Source: an uncultured Prevotellaceae bacterium
Lineage (GTDB): Bacteria > Bacteroidota > Bacteroidia > Bacteroidales > Bacteroidaceae
Length of the DNA: 8,472 nt
Direction: 5' to 3'
NCBI GenBank assembly: GCA_937893145.1
Contig: CALBJW010000023.1
Location: forward strand, 1 to 8,472
Shown here: positions 1-7,948 of the stretch, piece by piece
Layout of the letters: each line of letters opens with the position of its first letter
How positions within the stretch are numbered: position 1 is the stretch's first letter
The notes under the pieces: model-generated
What the model was told of the DNA's origin: nothing
What the model saw: the letters and a program-made list of their open reading frames with translations, nothing else
Database searches by the model: none
Position numbers and translations under genes: made by a program

Positions 1-3
1 TAA

Positions 4-41
4 TGTTCCCAACATGGCTTGTGGGATTCATTTTGGGAACA
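4..41. repeat. Second inverted repeat (9-bp arms) downstream of the operon
   Basis: Perfect arms TGTTCCCAA (4-12) and TTGGGAACA (33-41) enclose 20 nt; after one mismatch the pairing continues for 3 bp (14-16 with 29-31), leaving a 12-nt loop. It lies only 4 nt from the terminator-like dyad at 46-85. It could be a second, back-up terminator, the terminator of a convergent gene beyond the window edge, or a boundary element. Its T-tract, if any, would fall outside the window. Confidence 0.5.
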
Positions 42-85
42 ACAAACCCACTGACAATCGGCATTACTGCTGAAAATCAGTGGGT
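38..85 (-). terminator. Probable Rho-independent terminator of the operon
   Basis: On the minus strand, 34 nt after the stop of the last gene, perfect 9-bp arms ACCCACTGA (85-77) and TCAGTGGGT (54-46) enclose 22 nt and are followed by the T-rich tract TTGTTGTT (45-38). The 22-nt loop can fold further: C72-G59, then G70-C61, C69-G62 and A68-T63 capped by GTAA, a GNRA-type tetraloop. Together this makes a compact stem with one internal loop. The T tract is broken by G residues, so efficiency is uncertain. Confidence 0.5.
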
Positions 86-118
86 CTGCTTATTCAGTTG
101 TCAATCTTAATAAGATGA

Positions 119-601
119 TTACTTCCTTGTCTTACATAAGAACTTGGTAGCCGCAAACAAAATAGCAAGAATAGCAGCAGGAATAAACGCAGTGAATTTG
201 TCAATCCAACCAATAAACATATTAGCAAAGCCAACAAGGGTTGTTATTATCGACAAACCACCTGTGATCAATCCCAGATAATCGTTCCATTTCTGTATTC
301 GTTCATGTCGTTCCAAGGAGTTCAGATAGGAGCGAAAGCCAATCTTTGCAACTCGTTTTCCCTTCTCTGTTATCTGAATTCCTCTTTTTCCACTTGTTCG
401 AATCAGGCCATATTCGTTTTCAAGGCATGGAATAACACAGTCTGTATAGCGATAGTGATGAACGTTGTTGTCATCCAAATGAAATTCCTGTTCTATTCTA
501 TCCCAAACGTAATCTGTGAGAGTTGCTTCACCTCTTTCAATGATTACCTTCAAGACAAAATCCTTCCAAGTGTCTAAATCGTCTATTTGTTTATTGTTCA
601 T
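119..601 (-). CDS. Small winged-helix-like protein with two C-terminal transmembrane segments, function unknown
   Basis: Unrecognised 160-residue protein. Residues about 8-87 read like a winged-helix fold: helix (W-K-D-F-V-L-K-V-I-I-E-R-G), helix (T-L-T-D-Y-V-W-D-R-I-E-Q-E-F), helix ending C-L-E-N-E-Y-G-L-I-R, and a wing-like I-Q-I-T-E-K-G-K-R-V-A as in many wHTH proteins where a strand leads into 'TEKG'. Two hydrophobic segments follow, about 107-131 and 136-155, with a short polar turn (D134-K135) between them and a basic tail K-T-R-K. Both ends are therefore predicted to be cytoplasmic. There is no signal peptide and no enzymatic motif I recognise. It starts 11 nt after the Res stop on the same strand, so it is probably the last gene of the defence operon and is followed by a hairpin. 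It could be a membrane-anchored sensor, an effector that harms the membrane when defence fails, or an unrelated accessory cargo gene. The ORF is credible because of position and coherent structure; the role is unknown. Confidence 0.78.
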   Translation of the reverse strand: MNNKQIDDLDTWKDFVLKVIIERGEATLTDYVWDRIEQEFHLDDNNVHHYRYTDCVIPCLENEYGLIRTSGKRGIQITEKGKRVAKIGFRSYLNSLERHERIQKWNDYLGLITGGLSIITTLVGFANMFIGWIDKFTAFIPAAILAILFAATKFLCKTRK

Positions 602-612
602 ATATCAATCTA

Positions 613-3324
613 TCAGATTCTACCAAGATGGATAATATACATAAATGAGTAATTGCGAGCTACAGAGTCATGAGGGAGCAACACATATTTCCAAGTCTTG
701 CCATCATGCTTGCTGTTGTATTCAGATGCGTATTTGCAGAACTCTTCCGCTGCTTCTTTCTTTGATAGAACATCTGCTTCATTTACATCTTTTGCTTTCT
801 TTGTCTCAACCATGTATATAGTATCTTCCGTCTCTACAATGAAATCAGGTTCGTACTTATGAGCACCATTGCCCCAGTAAATATTAAACTGGTTAGTTAC
901 TGGACGTAACCATTTCAATACATCTTTGTCATTTTCGAGAACGAAAGCAAAATCCTGTTCTGTAGTGCTATCAAATTTGTTTTCAACATAATATGACTTC
1001 ATAAATCCTGTGAAGACATACTTAGAAACTGCACTCTTAGGAGTTATTACGTCACGATAATCCTTTCTTCCATATCCCTCAGTTTCTGTCATGTGTTGAG
1101 GAAGTATCTCGACAAATGGTAATACGTTCGGTATGGCGAATCCCTCTGACTCCAGTGTTATGTGATCCTTAATCTGGTCGTGAATCCTTTGGGCAAGAAT
1201 CTTCTTAAACTGATGAATGACACGAGTAATGTCCGCATCAGCATTCAACTGAGATTGAACGGCAGAAACGGCTTGACCGCTCAATTTGAACAGAAGATCA
1301 GAGCAAAGATCATAGTCAATATCGTCAAAATTGATAAGTTCAGCAACTAACTGTTCGACAGGATCTCCAAAGGCTCCACTTGATTGTGCTTGAATTATCT
1401 CATAGCTATTATCAATCAAACCAATACGCACAATTTCTTCATTGAGATATGGCAAAGAGAATCCGCTACTTACATCAAGATCGAAGTCGTTATAAACAAT
1501 ATGGGTTTCACCTTGTTGGATAGTCATTCGAGGAATCGGGATTACATTCTGAACGTAATCCTTAACTACCATTTGTACAACCTTCTCAACTTGTTCAATC
1601 TGTTCCTCGGCTTCTTGTTCAGCAAAAAGAGTATTTGCTTCTTTTGCCTTTTGCTTAATGAAGGTAATGGCTGCTTCCTTCACCATTTGTATGTTCTCAG
1701 TTTGAGTAAGCTGTTTCTGTGACTCTACTTTTGTGTTAAGCTTTGGAAGTACTGCCCAGACTGCTTTCTGTGCATCTATATTTGCTTGAGATTCCTTCTG
1801 CTGCTCAACTGTCAGAGTCTTCGCCTGTTCCTGTTGTTGCTGTATCTTTTGTTCCTGCTGAGTTACTGCCGTTACGACCTTTGCACGTTCTTTAGTCGCT
1901 GTCGGATCAAATTCTACATAACTAATCTTATTCAGTACAGAATTAGGATCTTTTGCCGCTTCGATTACTTTCTTGAAGTTCTCATGTGCAATAACCGTAA
2001 GTTTATCAACCTCAGGCTCGCCCGTTCTTCTTCCACCATAAGGTAAACGAAGTCCACGACCAATAGATTGCTCTACAAGTATAGGTGCATCAGCAGCACG
2101 AAGTGGAACAATAGTATATAGATTACTTACGTCCCATCCTTCTTTTAGCATATTGACATGGATGACCACTTCAATTTCATTCTCAGGAGTATCAAGCGAC
2201 ATAAAAAGTTCTTCAACTTCTTCATCTTTTTTAGTTGAACTATCAATCTGAAGAACTTTGCCACGATAGCGACCATCAAAGAAATTATCACTTTCTATTC
2301 TGTCCTTCGTTTCTATAGCATGATTAATATTTTTACATACAACAAGTATGAATGGTTTGACCATTTGAACGTTGTTGTTTCTTGCATACAACTCCAGATG
2401 AATCTTTGTTTGCTCATGAATGCTTATAGCATCTTCAAGCTTTAAGATGTCCAATTCGTCTTCCGTAAGACTACCTCTTTCAAAATTTCTTCTACTGGCT
2501 ACAGTCGGATTTTTTACATATAATCCGTCATCGAGAGCCTGAGCCAAATTATATTCATAGACTATATTCTTGAAAGACTTACCATTTTCGTCAAACGGAG
2601 TTGCTGTCATTTCTAATCCCAGTACAGGATGCAATTCATTGATAGCTTTTTTAGATGCATCTGCATGATAACGATGTGCTTCGTCCATCAGAACAACAAG
2701 ATCGTCAAGCCCTGCCAAGTGTTCGTAATAAGACTGTCCTAAATACTCAGACAATCTTTTCATTTTTGGTGCCAGAGTTTGCCCCTTCTTTTTAGAAGTT
2801 TTACTGTCTGTATTGAATTTCGAAATATTGAAAATGTTAATTTCAATCTCATCTTTGTCAAAGACTAATCGATTACCCTGCTGAGTGTAGTTTTCGCCAT
2901 TTATGATATAAGGTTGATGAGTTACAAATTCAGCAATACCTTTGAATACATACTTTGAGTATGCTGGATTTCCAAAATCCTTATTTAATTTCTCATAAAT
3001 AGGTAAGTTAGGAGCAAGAATAAAGAAATGCCTGATACCTTTTTCCAAATACAGGTATGTTATGCAAGCTGCCATCAATCTTGTTTTTCCGATACCTGTA
3101 GCTATCGAAAATGACAAAGAAGGGAAATCTCGTTCAAAGTCAACACATTGAGGGCAAACTGATTGCACTTCACTCAGTTTCCTACTTAGAAATGTCTGTA
3201 AGTCACTGTTATCTGGCTTTTCTAATGGCATTGCATCAGTTATATGCTCTACCATTTCTAAGGCTTCACCAAGAGGTTTGCGTAAAGAAAGCCTCTGGTT
3301 TATGTATGAACAATTTTTATTCAT
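613..3324 (-). CDS. Type III restriction enzyme Res-like DEAH helicase with PD-(D/E)XK endonuclease domain
   Basis: Restriction subunit of 903 residues. The superfamily 2 motor has Walker A A-T-G-I-G-K-T (75-81), DEAH (214-217), T-A-T-P (240-243), motif V N-M-L-K-E-G-W-D-V-S-N-L-Y (391-403) and motif VI Q-S-I-G-R-G-L-R-L-P (419-428), a set characteristic of type III Res proteins. A Gln/Glu/Lys-rich, probably coiled-coil stretch (about 484-585) follows, then an unassigned middle domain. The C-terminus carries the nuclease: a conserved E789 in a T-E-Q-D-F-A-F-V-L-E block, P826-D827 in Y-E-P-D-F, and E840-T-K842. All PD-(D/E)XK positions are intact, so cleavage activity is expected. Size is close to EcoP15I Res. 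By family knowledge it would use ATP to scan from unmodified sites and cut double-stranded DNA, probably together with the methyltransferase encoded 11 nt upstream. Unlike classical mod-res pairs it shares its operon with a second, SNF2-type motor. Its stop is 11 nt before the next gene. Confidence 0.93.
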   Translation of the reverse strand: MNKNCSYINQRLSLRKPLGEALEMVEHITDAMPLEKPDNSDLQTFLSRKLSEVQSVCPQCVDFERDFPSLSFSIATGIGKTRLMAACITYLYLEKGIRHFFILAPNLPIYEKLNKDFGNPAYSKYVFKGIAEFVTHQPYIINGENYTQQGNRLVFDKDEIEINIFNISKFNTDSKTSKKKGQTLAPKMKRLSEYLGQSYYEHLAGLDDLVVLMDEAHRYHADASKKAINELHPVLGLEMTATPFDENGKSFKNIVYEYNLAQALDDGLYVKNPTVASRRNFERGSLTEDELDILKLEDAISIHEQTKIHLELYARNNNVQMVKPFILVVCKNINHAIETKDRIESDNFFDGRYRGKVLQIDSSTKKDEEVEELFMSLDTPENEIEVVIHVNMLKEGWDVSNLYTIVPLRAADAPILVEQSIGRGLRLPYGGRRTGEPEVDKLTVIAHENFKKVIEAAKDPNSVLNKISYVEFDPTATKERAKVVTAVTQQEQKIQQQQEQAKTLTVEQQKESQANIDAQKAVWAVLPKLNTKVESQKQLTQTENIQMVKEAAITFIKQKAKEANTLFAEQEAEEQIEQVEKVVQMVVKDYVQNVIPIPRMTIQQGETHIVYNDFDLDVSSGFSLPYLNEEIVRIGLIDNSYEIIQAQSSGAFGDPVEQLVAELINFDDIDYDLCSDLLFKLSGQAVSAVQSQLNADADITRVIHQFKKILAQRIHDQIKDHITLESEGFAIPNVLPFVEILPQHMTETEGYGRKDYRDVITPKSAVSKYVFTGFMKSYYVENKFDSTTEQDFAFVLENDKDVLKWLRPVTNQFNIYWGNGAHKYEPDFIVETEDTIYMVETKKAKDVNEADVLSKKEAAEEFCKYASEYNSKHDGKTWKYVLLPHDSVARNYSFMYIIHLGRI

Positions 3325-3335
3325 AGAGTATAATA

Positions 3336-5042
3336 TTATTCCTTAGTGTCACTAATTTCCTCATCATCTTCAGGAAGAGTGATGATATTCAACTTATAGT
3401 CATCTTTATCAAATTGACATCTACCAAGGAGCATCTTAGGAATTTTCTTGATGGAAATATTTGGATAAGCCCCTAAACACTCTTCCTGAAATGCTGTGCA
3501 ACAAATAAGCAATGATTCACTATCACCCATTTCATCATGAATCCTTTCTAAAGATTGTTTGGTAATAAACTGGGTAGTAGTGTATATAAAATCATCCTCA
3601 GAACTCATGCCTTGCTTCCAATAATAGTCTGCTGAAGGACTATAGTTAAATCCTTCATGCTTTGCCATTGCTGCTGCTAACATATTGGCATTATATTCTT
3701 TATTGATTACCATCTGACCATGAATATCTTTTTGCAAAAGACTTGGAGCCAATTCATAGAATTTGAATCCGCCTCCGTTTTGCCAATCGACATCATCGGT
3801 AATTCCAGTCTTATCATTGCCATCAATAATAGAAGACAAGCGCTTATAACAATGGGTATATGCTTGTTCTCCCATTTCTACACCAATATACTTGCGGTTC
3901 ATTTTATGAGCCACAGCACAGGTACTTCCAGAACCTAAGAAACTATCTAATACAATATCTTCAGCATTAGAAAAATGCTTTAATATAATGTTCAATAATG
4001 CTTCAGGTTTCTTACCTCCTCTAAATTCTACACCACCTTCACCTCGGCAATTACCAAAGGATGCTGCAAGGTCATAGAAATTGTTAATAGGAGAATAAGA
4101 AACATTCTTTTTGCTTAGATCCAATTTGTCCGTAGGAACACCTTGGTAATATTTACCTTTAGTAGCACCTACTTTATTCGGACCAGTAAAATATCTATAG
4201 TCAAATTTGTCGTCACCAATGTTATATACCTTGTAAAGGACACCATAACCATCTTCTTCATATCTTCCTGTTAGATAGTCTCTAAAGAATCTACCAGATG
4301 AATTTCCGTCAAGAATAGTTCCTGATGCCCATATTTCTTTTCGACCATCTTCTGTACCTTCACGTTTTACCACTTTCCATTGACCTTTTTCAAAAACATC
4401 AACTCTTTTGCCTCCGAGTTCAATAGTTTTTATAGGTGTTCCTTCTTCAAAATAGTATTCAAAGGCACCAAAGTCATAAGGCATAACATTTTTGTTTGGC
4501 TTTGCCTTAGGTGTCTTTCTGTAAATATGAACATACTCAATTTCCTTGTGGTAATCCATATCTTGTTTGAGAGTCTTATCTGCGTATCTCACTCTAATAT
4601 AGAATGTAGTCAAATAGTTATTTCTATTGAATACTTCATCCATTAAGACTTTCAAATAATGGCCTTCACTGTCATCGATATGGCAACAAATAAAGCCATC
4701 ATCAGACAATAAATTATGAAGGATGACAAGTCGCTGTCTCATAAGATCGAGCCAAATTGAATGTTCAAGCATGTCATCATAGTTCTCAAACGCCTTACCA
4801 GTGTTATATGGAGGATCTATGTATATACATTTAACACATCCAGAGTAGTGTTGTTCGAGAGCTTTAAGTGCCAACAAGTTATCACCATGAATAATCATGT
4901 TGCCATGCCAATTTTTTCCATTTGGCAAAACACATTCTTCTGGTTCACCATAACTGAACTCCTCGTTTTCGAGCAAAATTCGAGGTTCAACATGCTCTCT
5001 TGGGTCGTTCTTGCCGACCCATGTTAATTCAAGTTTCTGCAT
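3336..5042 (-). CDS. Type III Mod-like DNA methyltransferase (beta class, N6-adenine or N4-cytosine)
   Basis: S-adenosylmethionine-dependent DNA methyltransferase, 568 residues. The catalytic motif IV D-P-P-Y (76-79, in Y-I-D-P-P-Y-N-T-G) precedes the SAM-binding motif I D-S-F-L-G-S-G-S-T (366-374), the order that defines the beta class to which EcoP1I/EcoP15I Mod belong. D-P-P-Y favours adenine N6 but does not exclude cytosine N4. The conserved N-terminal block L-T-W-V-G-K...E-P-R-I-L-L-E (6-25) and the motif X-like region G-K-K-P-E-A-L-L (343-350) are present. About 190 residues between motifs (roughly 145-335) should hold target recognition. The C-terminal 140 residues after motif I are less familiar. 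It is translationally close to both neighbours (7 nt after the SNF2 gene, 11 nt before the Res gene), as expected for a modification subunit that protects host DNA and may also supply sequence recognition to the nuclease. It is somewhat shorter than classical type III Mod. Catalysis is confidently predicted; the target sequence is unknown. Confidence 0.93.
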   Translation of the reverse strand: MQKLELTWVGKNDPREHVEPRILLENEEFSYGEPEECVLPNGKNWHGNMIIHGDNLLALKALEQHYSGCVKCIYIDPPYNTGKAFENYDDMLEHSIWLDLMRQRLVILHNLLSDDGFICCHIDDSEGHYLKVLMDEVFNRNNYLTTFYIRVRYADKTLKQDMDYHKEIEYVHIYRKTPKAKPNKNVMPYDFGAFEYYFEEGTPIKTIELGGKRVDVFEKGQWKVVKREGTEDGRKEIWASGTILDGNSSGRFFRDYLTGRYEEDGYGVLYKVYNIGDDKFDYRYFTGPNKVGATKGKYYQGVPTDKLDLSKKNVSYSPINNFYDLAASFGNCRGEGGVEFRGGKKPEALLNIILKHFSNAEDIVLDSFLGSGSTCAVAHKMNRKYIGVEMGEQAYTHCYKRLSSIIDGNDKTGITDDVDWQNGGGFKFYELAPSLLQKDIHGQMVINKEYNANMLAAAMAKHEGFNYSPSADYYWKQGMSSEDDFIYTTTQFITKQSLERIHDEMGDSESLLICCTAFQEECLGAYPNISIKKIPKMLLGRCQFDKDDYKLNIITLPEDDEEISDTKE

Positions 5043-5049
5043 ATTTATA

Positions 5050-7944
5050 TTACTTTATAATCCAGTGAAATGTAAAAAGTGATGTCTGTTCAACTTTCTG
5101 ATCAAGCATCTTTTCGATTTTTGAAATCAGATTTTCCTTTCGGGTATCAACTTCGTCTTGTGCCTCGAAAAGATTCTGACGTTTCTCTTTTCTTTTTGCT
5201 TCAAGATCTTTTATTTTTCGTTGAGTAGCAACCTTTTCCGCCAATGATGATAATTTCTTTGCTTCGCCCTTCTTCAATTTGATTTCTGCATCAAGGTCTC
5301 GTATTTCTCTTTCCAGACTTAGCTTCATATCTTCTGCCCAAGTGTCAAGTTTGTCCATTTCATCATCAAAGAATGTCTGGTTCCTCAGGCTGCTTTCTTC
5401 AATAATGTTTCCACGTTGTTCATTGATATTCTTATTGTATTGGCTAATTACGGCAGCTGGTATTTTTATCATTTCCCTTCCTTCAAAAGCAGTTAGCCAT
5501 AACATACGTTCGGCTATGTCTGTTGGGATAGCTTCATTGTCAGATGTAAAGCAGCTAATAAGCAAATGATCCTCTTCCTCAAAAGAGTCAATAGATACTT
5601 TCTCTACGTGCATCCAACCACTCTTACCTATCAAATTATTTTCGATGTAGGCAGATTTATCATTGGAGTTGGTATAGTCAAATACTACCTCATGATTTAA
5701 TGACGTTCCGCCTATTATATCAGCAATAACCTTTTGAGTCAGTGGATGACCAACACGCAATTGAACACCTTTTGTTTCAGACGATGTCACTCTTTTCCCG
5801 TTATTATTGGCGGTTAGGTAATAGGTTCCTGCAAAAGGACTATTTGTAGGTATACAAAGCGTTTTGTTATCTTCATCAAAAGACGCACTATCAGCAAGTG
5901 CATACTTCATCAAGAGCCACATTTGACGTTCGAAGGTGCCAAGGTTACTTATGGTATTTGCAAGATTTACTCGCAACTTATCTGCAACATCTGTATCGAA
6001 ATTCTCCAGAAGAGTTGATCGAGCAGCAATCATCTTATCTGAAATCTTCGACTGAAGTTCTGATTGCAGATTATCGAAAGCCCGAGTAATTTCTTCTTTT
6101 GAACGGCATGAGTTGTATATCTCAGCAATGCGTTTCTCAAAATCAACACCATTTCCAATACTTCCAAGAACTTCGTCACTTGTACCAAAAATTCCATTGA
6201 AAAGTTGGAATTTTTGATCAAGTAACTCATAAACTCGAATGTCTGCTTCATTCGCCTTATTCAGGAAGTTGATGACAACCACATCGAACTGTTGACCATA
6301 TCGATGACATCTACCGATACGCTGTTCAATTCGTTGTGGATTCCAAGGCATATCATAATTCACAATAAGAGAACAGAACTGAAGGTTTATACCTTCTGCT
6401 GCTGCTTCTGTTGCAATCATGATTGTTGCTTCTTCCTTGAAATAATCTACAAGTGCTTGTCTTTTATCTGCTGTCGCAGAACCAGTTACTTTGTCTGTCC
6501 CTTTGTACTTTTCCTTCCATTTGTTGTAAATGGCAGTCGATAATTTGTCTGAATTTGAACCATTGAACAATACTACTTCACCTTTATACCCCCTTTCTTC
6601 AAGGAGTTCAAAAAGAAACTCCTGTGTTCTGCGTGACTCGGTGAAGATAAGAGCTTTTCTGCCTGCACCAAGTTTAGCTAATTGTTCAAAACCCTTGTCA
6701 AGTGCTTGGAACAGGTGTTCTGCTTTGCTATTCTTTTTGATTCTCTTTGCTAAATCACGAAAGGCTTCCAGTTCGCCAATTTCTTTTTGAACACCTTCCA
6801 GTTGGAATGGAGTGAGTGGCTCACTGCACATATCAGAAAACTCTTCATCATCGTCCAGCCATTCGTCATGTTCATCATCTACAGACTCATAGTCTTGGGT
6901 GAAGGAGTCGGCTGAGAAACTATCATCATTTTTCTGGACGATAAGTTTGAGACGATCAATCAGAGTACAGAATGTTCCATAGATAGCGTATGTTGATGAA
7001 GCCAACAATTTTCTGAGAATCATCGTCATCAATTGTCGTTGGCTATTTGGAAGTGCATACAATGTTGGTCGCTGAAGATAATCAGAGACCAATTCGTAAA
7101 GAGCTTGTTCGTCTGCTGTAGGGAAAAACTCTTCGAGTATTGCTATTCGTTTTGTGTATCGTATATATTCAAGTACCTGTCTGCGAAGTGTTCGCTTGCA
7201 AACAGGCTTTAAGCGATCTCTTAATTCGAGATATGCCGCGTCATCAAGATTATGACTATATCGTTCTTTGAAACTCTTCAAGTCTCCAAAAAGATATGAA
7301 TCGATGATAGACACAAGTCCATACATCTCCAGGATTGAGTTCTGTAGAGGTGTGGCAGTCATCAATATCTTCTTACGACTTTCTAAAGCATCCTTTATGA
7401 TGTTCGATATTTTGTTTGTCGGACGATATACATTTCTCAGTCTATGAGCCTCGTCAATGACAACTAAATCCCATTCTGTCTGTCTAAGATAAGGAGCCTT
7501 TGCCTTTGCAAACTGATACGAACATATAACAATCTTTTCTTGATTGAAAGGATTAAAGTTTCCAGTGTTGATGATAGCATTAAAGCTTTTGCCTTCAAGA
7601 AGGATGGTAGGCAGGTGAAATTTTGAATGCAATTCTTCACACCATTGCATTCTTAGGTTAGCAGGACAGATTACAATGAGTTTTCTTTTGTGTTCTGCCC
7701 AGTTCTGCGATAGAATAATTCCCGCCTCAATGGTCTTTCCTAAACCAACTTCATCTGCAAGGATTGCACCTTTTGATAAAGGTGATTTGAAAGCAAACAA
7801 AGCAGCATCTATCTGGTGGGGGGTAAGGTCAACACGTGCATCTTGAAGGGTAGCAGTAAACTTTGCACCATCATTGGCAGGGAGCCGCCTTGTCAATGAG
7901 TGTGCAAAATACTTTGCTTGGTATGATGTTATATGTTGATCCAT
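5050..7944 (-). CDS. SNF2-family DEAH helicase/ATPase of a restriction-type defence operon
   Basis: Superfamily 2, Swi2/Snf2-type ATPase of 964 residues, expected to translocate on duplex DNA in the cytoplasm. RecA-like lobe 1: Walker A D-E-V-G-L-G-K-T (64-71), DEAH box (164-167), motif III T-A-T-P (196-199). Lobe 2: motif V around I-A-T-E-A-A-A-E-G-I-N (510-520) and motif VI Q-R-I-E-Q-R-I-G-R-C-H-R-Y-G-Q (537-551). An acidic linker (about 337-374, many D/E) separates the lobes. After the motor come a roughly 250-residue domain I do not recognise and a long charged predicted coiled coil (about 855-950). I see no nuclease motif (no HxK pair of PLD type, no PD-ExK). The N-terminal Q-I-D-A-A-L-F-A-F-K-S-P-L-S-K-G block just before Walker A is typical of helicases next to methyltransferases. 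RapA and DISARM DrmD are the nearest relatives I can name; which is closer cannot be settled here. It lies 4 nt after the regulator and 7 nt before the methyltransferase. Confidence 0.93.
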   Translation of the reverse strand: MDQHITSYQAKYFAHSLTRRLPANDGAKFTATLQDARVDLTPHQIDAALFAFKSPLSKGAILADEVGLGKTIEAGIILSQNWAEHKRKLIVICPANLRMQWCEELHSKFHLPTILLEGKSFNAIINTGNFNPFNQEKIVICSYQFAKAKAPYLRQTEWDLVVIDEAHRLRNVYRPTNKISNIIKDALESRKKILMTATPLQNSILEMYGLVSIIDSYLFGDLKSFKERYSHNLDDAAYLELRDRLKPVCKRTLRRQVLEYIRYTKRIAILEEFFPTADEQALYELVSDYLQRPTLYALPNSQRQLMTMILRKLLASSTYAIYGTFCTLIDRLKLIVQKNDDSFSADSFTQDYESVDDEHDEWLDDDEEFSDMCSEPLTPFQLEGVQKEIGELEAFRDLAKRIKKNSKAEHLFQALDKGFEQLAKLGAGRKALIFTESRRTQEFLFELLEERGYKGEVVLFNGSNSDKLSTAIYNKWKEKYKGTDKVTGSATADKRQALVDYFKEEATIMIATEAAAEGINLQFCSLIVNYDMPWNPQRIEQRIGRCHRYGQQFDVVVINFLNKANEADIRVYELLDQKFQLFNGIFGTSDEVLGSIGNGVDFEKRIAEIYNSCRSKEEITRAFDNLQSELQSKISDKMIAARSTLLENFDTDVADKLRVNLANTISNLGTFERQMWLLMKYALADSASFDEDNKTLCIPTNSPFAGTYYLTANNNGKRVTSSETKGVQLRVGHPLTQKVIADIIGGTSLNHEVVFDYTNSNDKSAYIENNLIGKSGWMHVEKVSIDSFEEEDHLLISCFTSDNEAIPTDIAERMLWLTAFEGREMIKIPAAVISQYNKNINEQRGNIIEESSLRNQTFFDDEMDKLDTWAEDMKLSLEREIRDLDAEIKLKKGEAKKLSSLAEKVATQRKIKDLEAKRKEKRQNLFEAQDEVDTRKENLISKIEKMLDQKVEQTSLFTFHWIIK

Positions 7945-7948
7945 ATAG

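Noticed and set aside
1..118. Integron attC site or insertion-sequence end formed by the inverted repeats
   Set aside because: The arms do not fit the GTTRRRY/RYYYAAC attC cores, and there is no transposase or integrase in the window. Terminator-like structure explains them better.
305..577. 90-codon plus-strand open frame opposite the small membrane protein gene
   Set aside because: The minus-strand frame has a coherent wHTH-plus-TM structure and operon spacing; the opposite frame shows neither.
6030..6251. 73-codon minus-strand open frame inside the SNF2 gene
   Set aside because: It is out of frame within a gene whose own frame is intact, with no motif or separate signals. It is a chance open frame.
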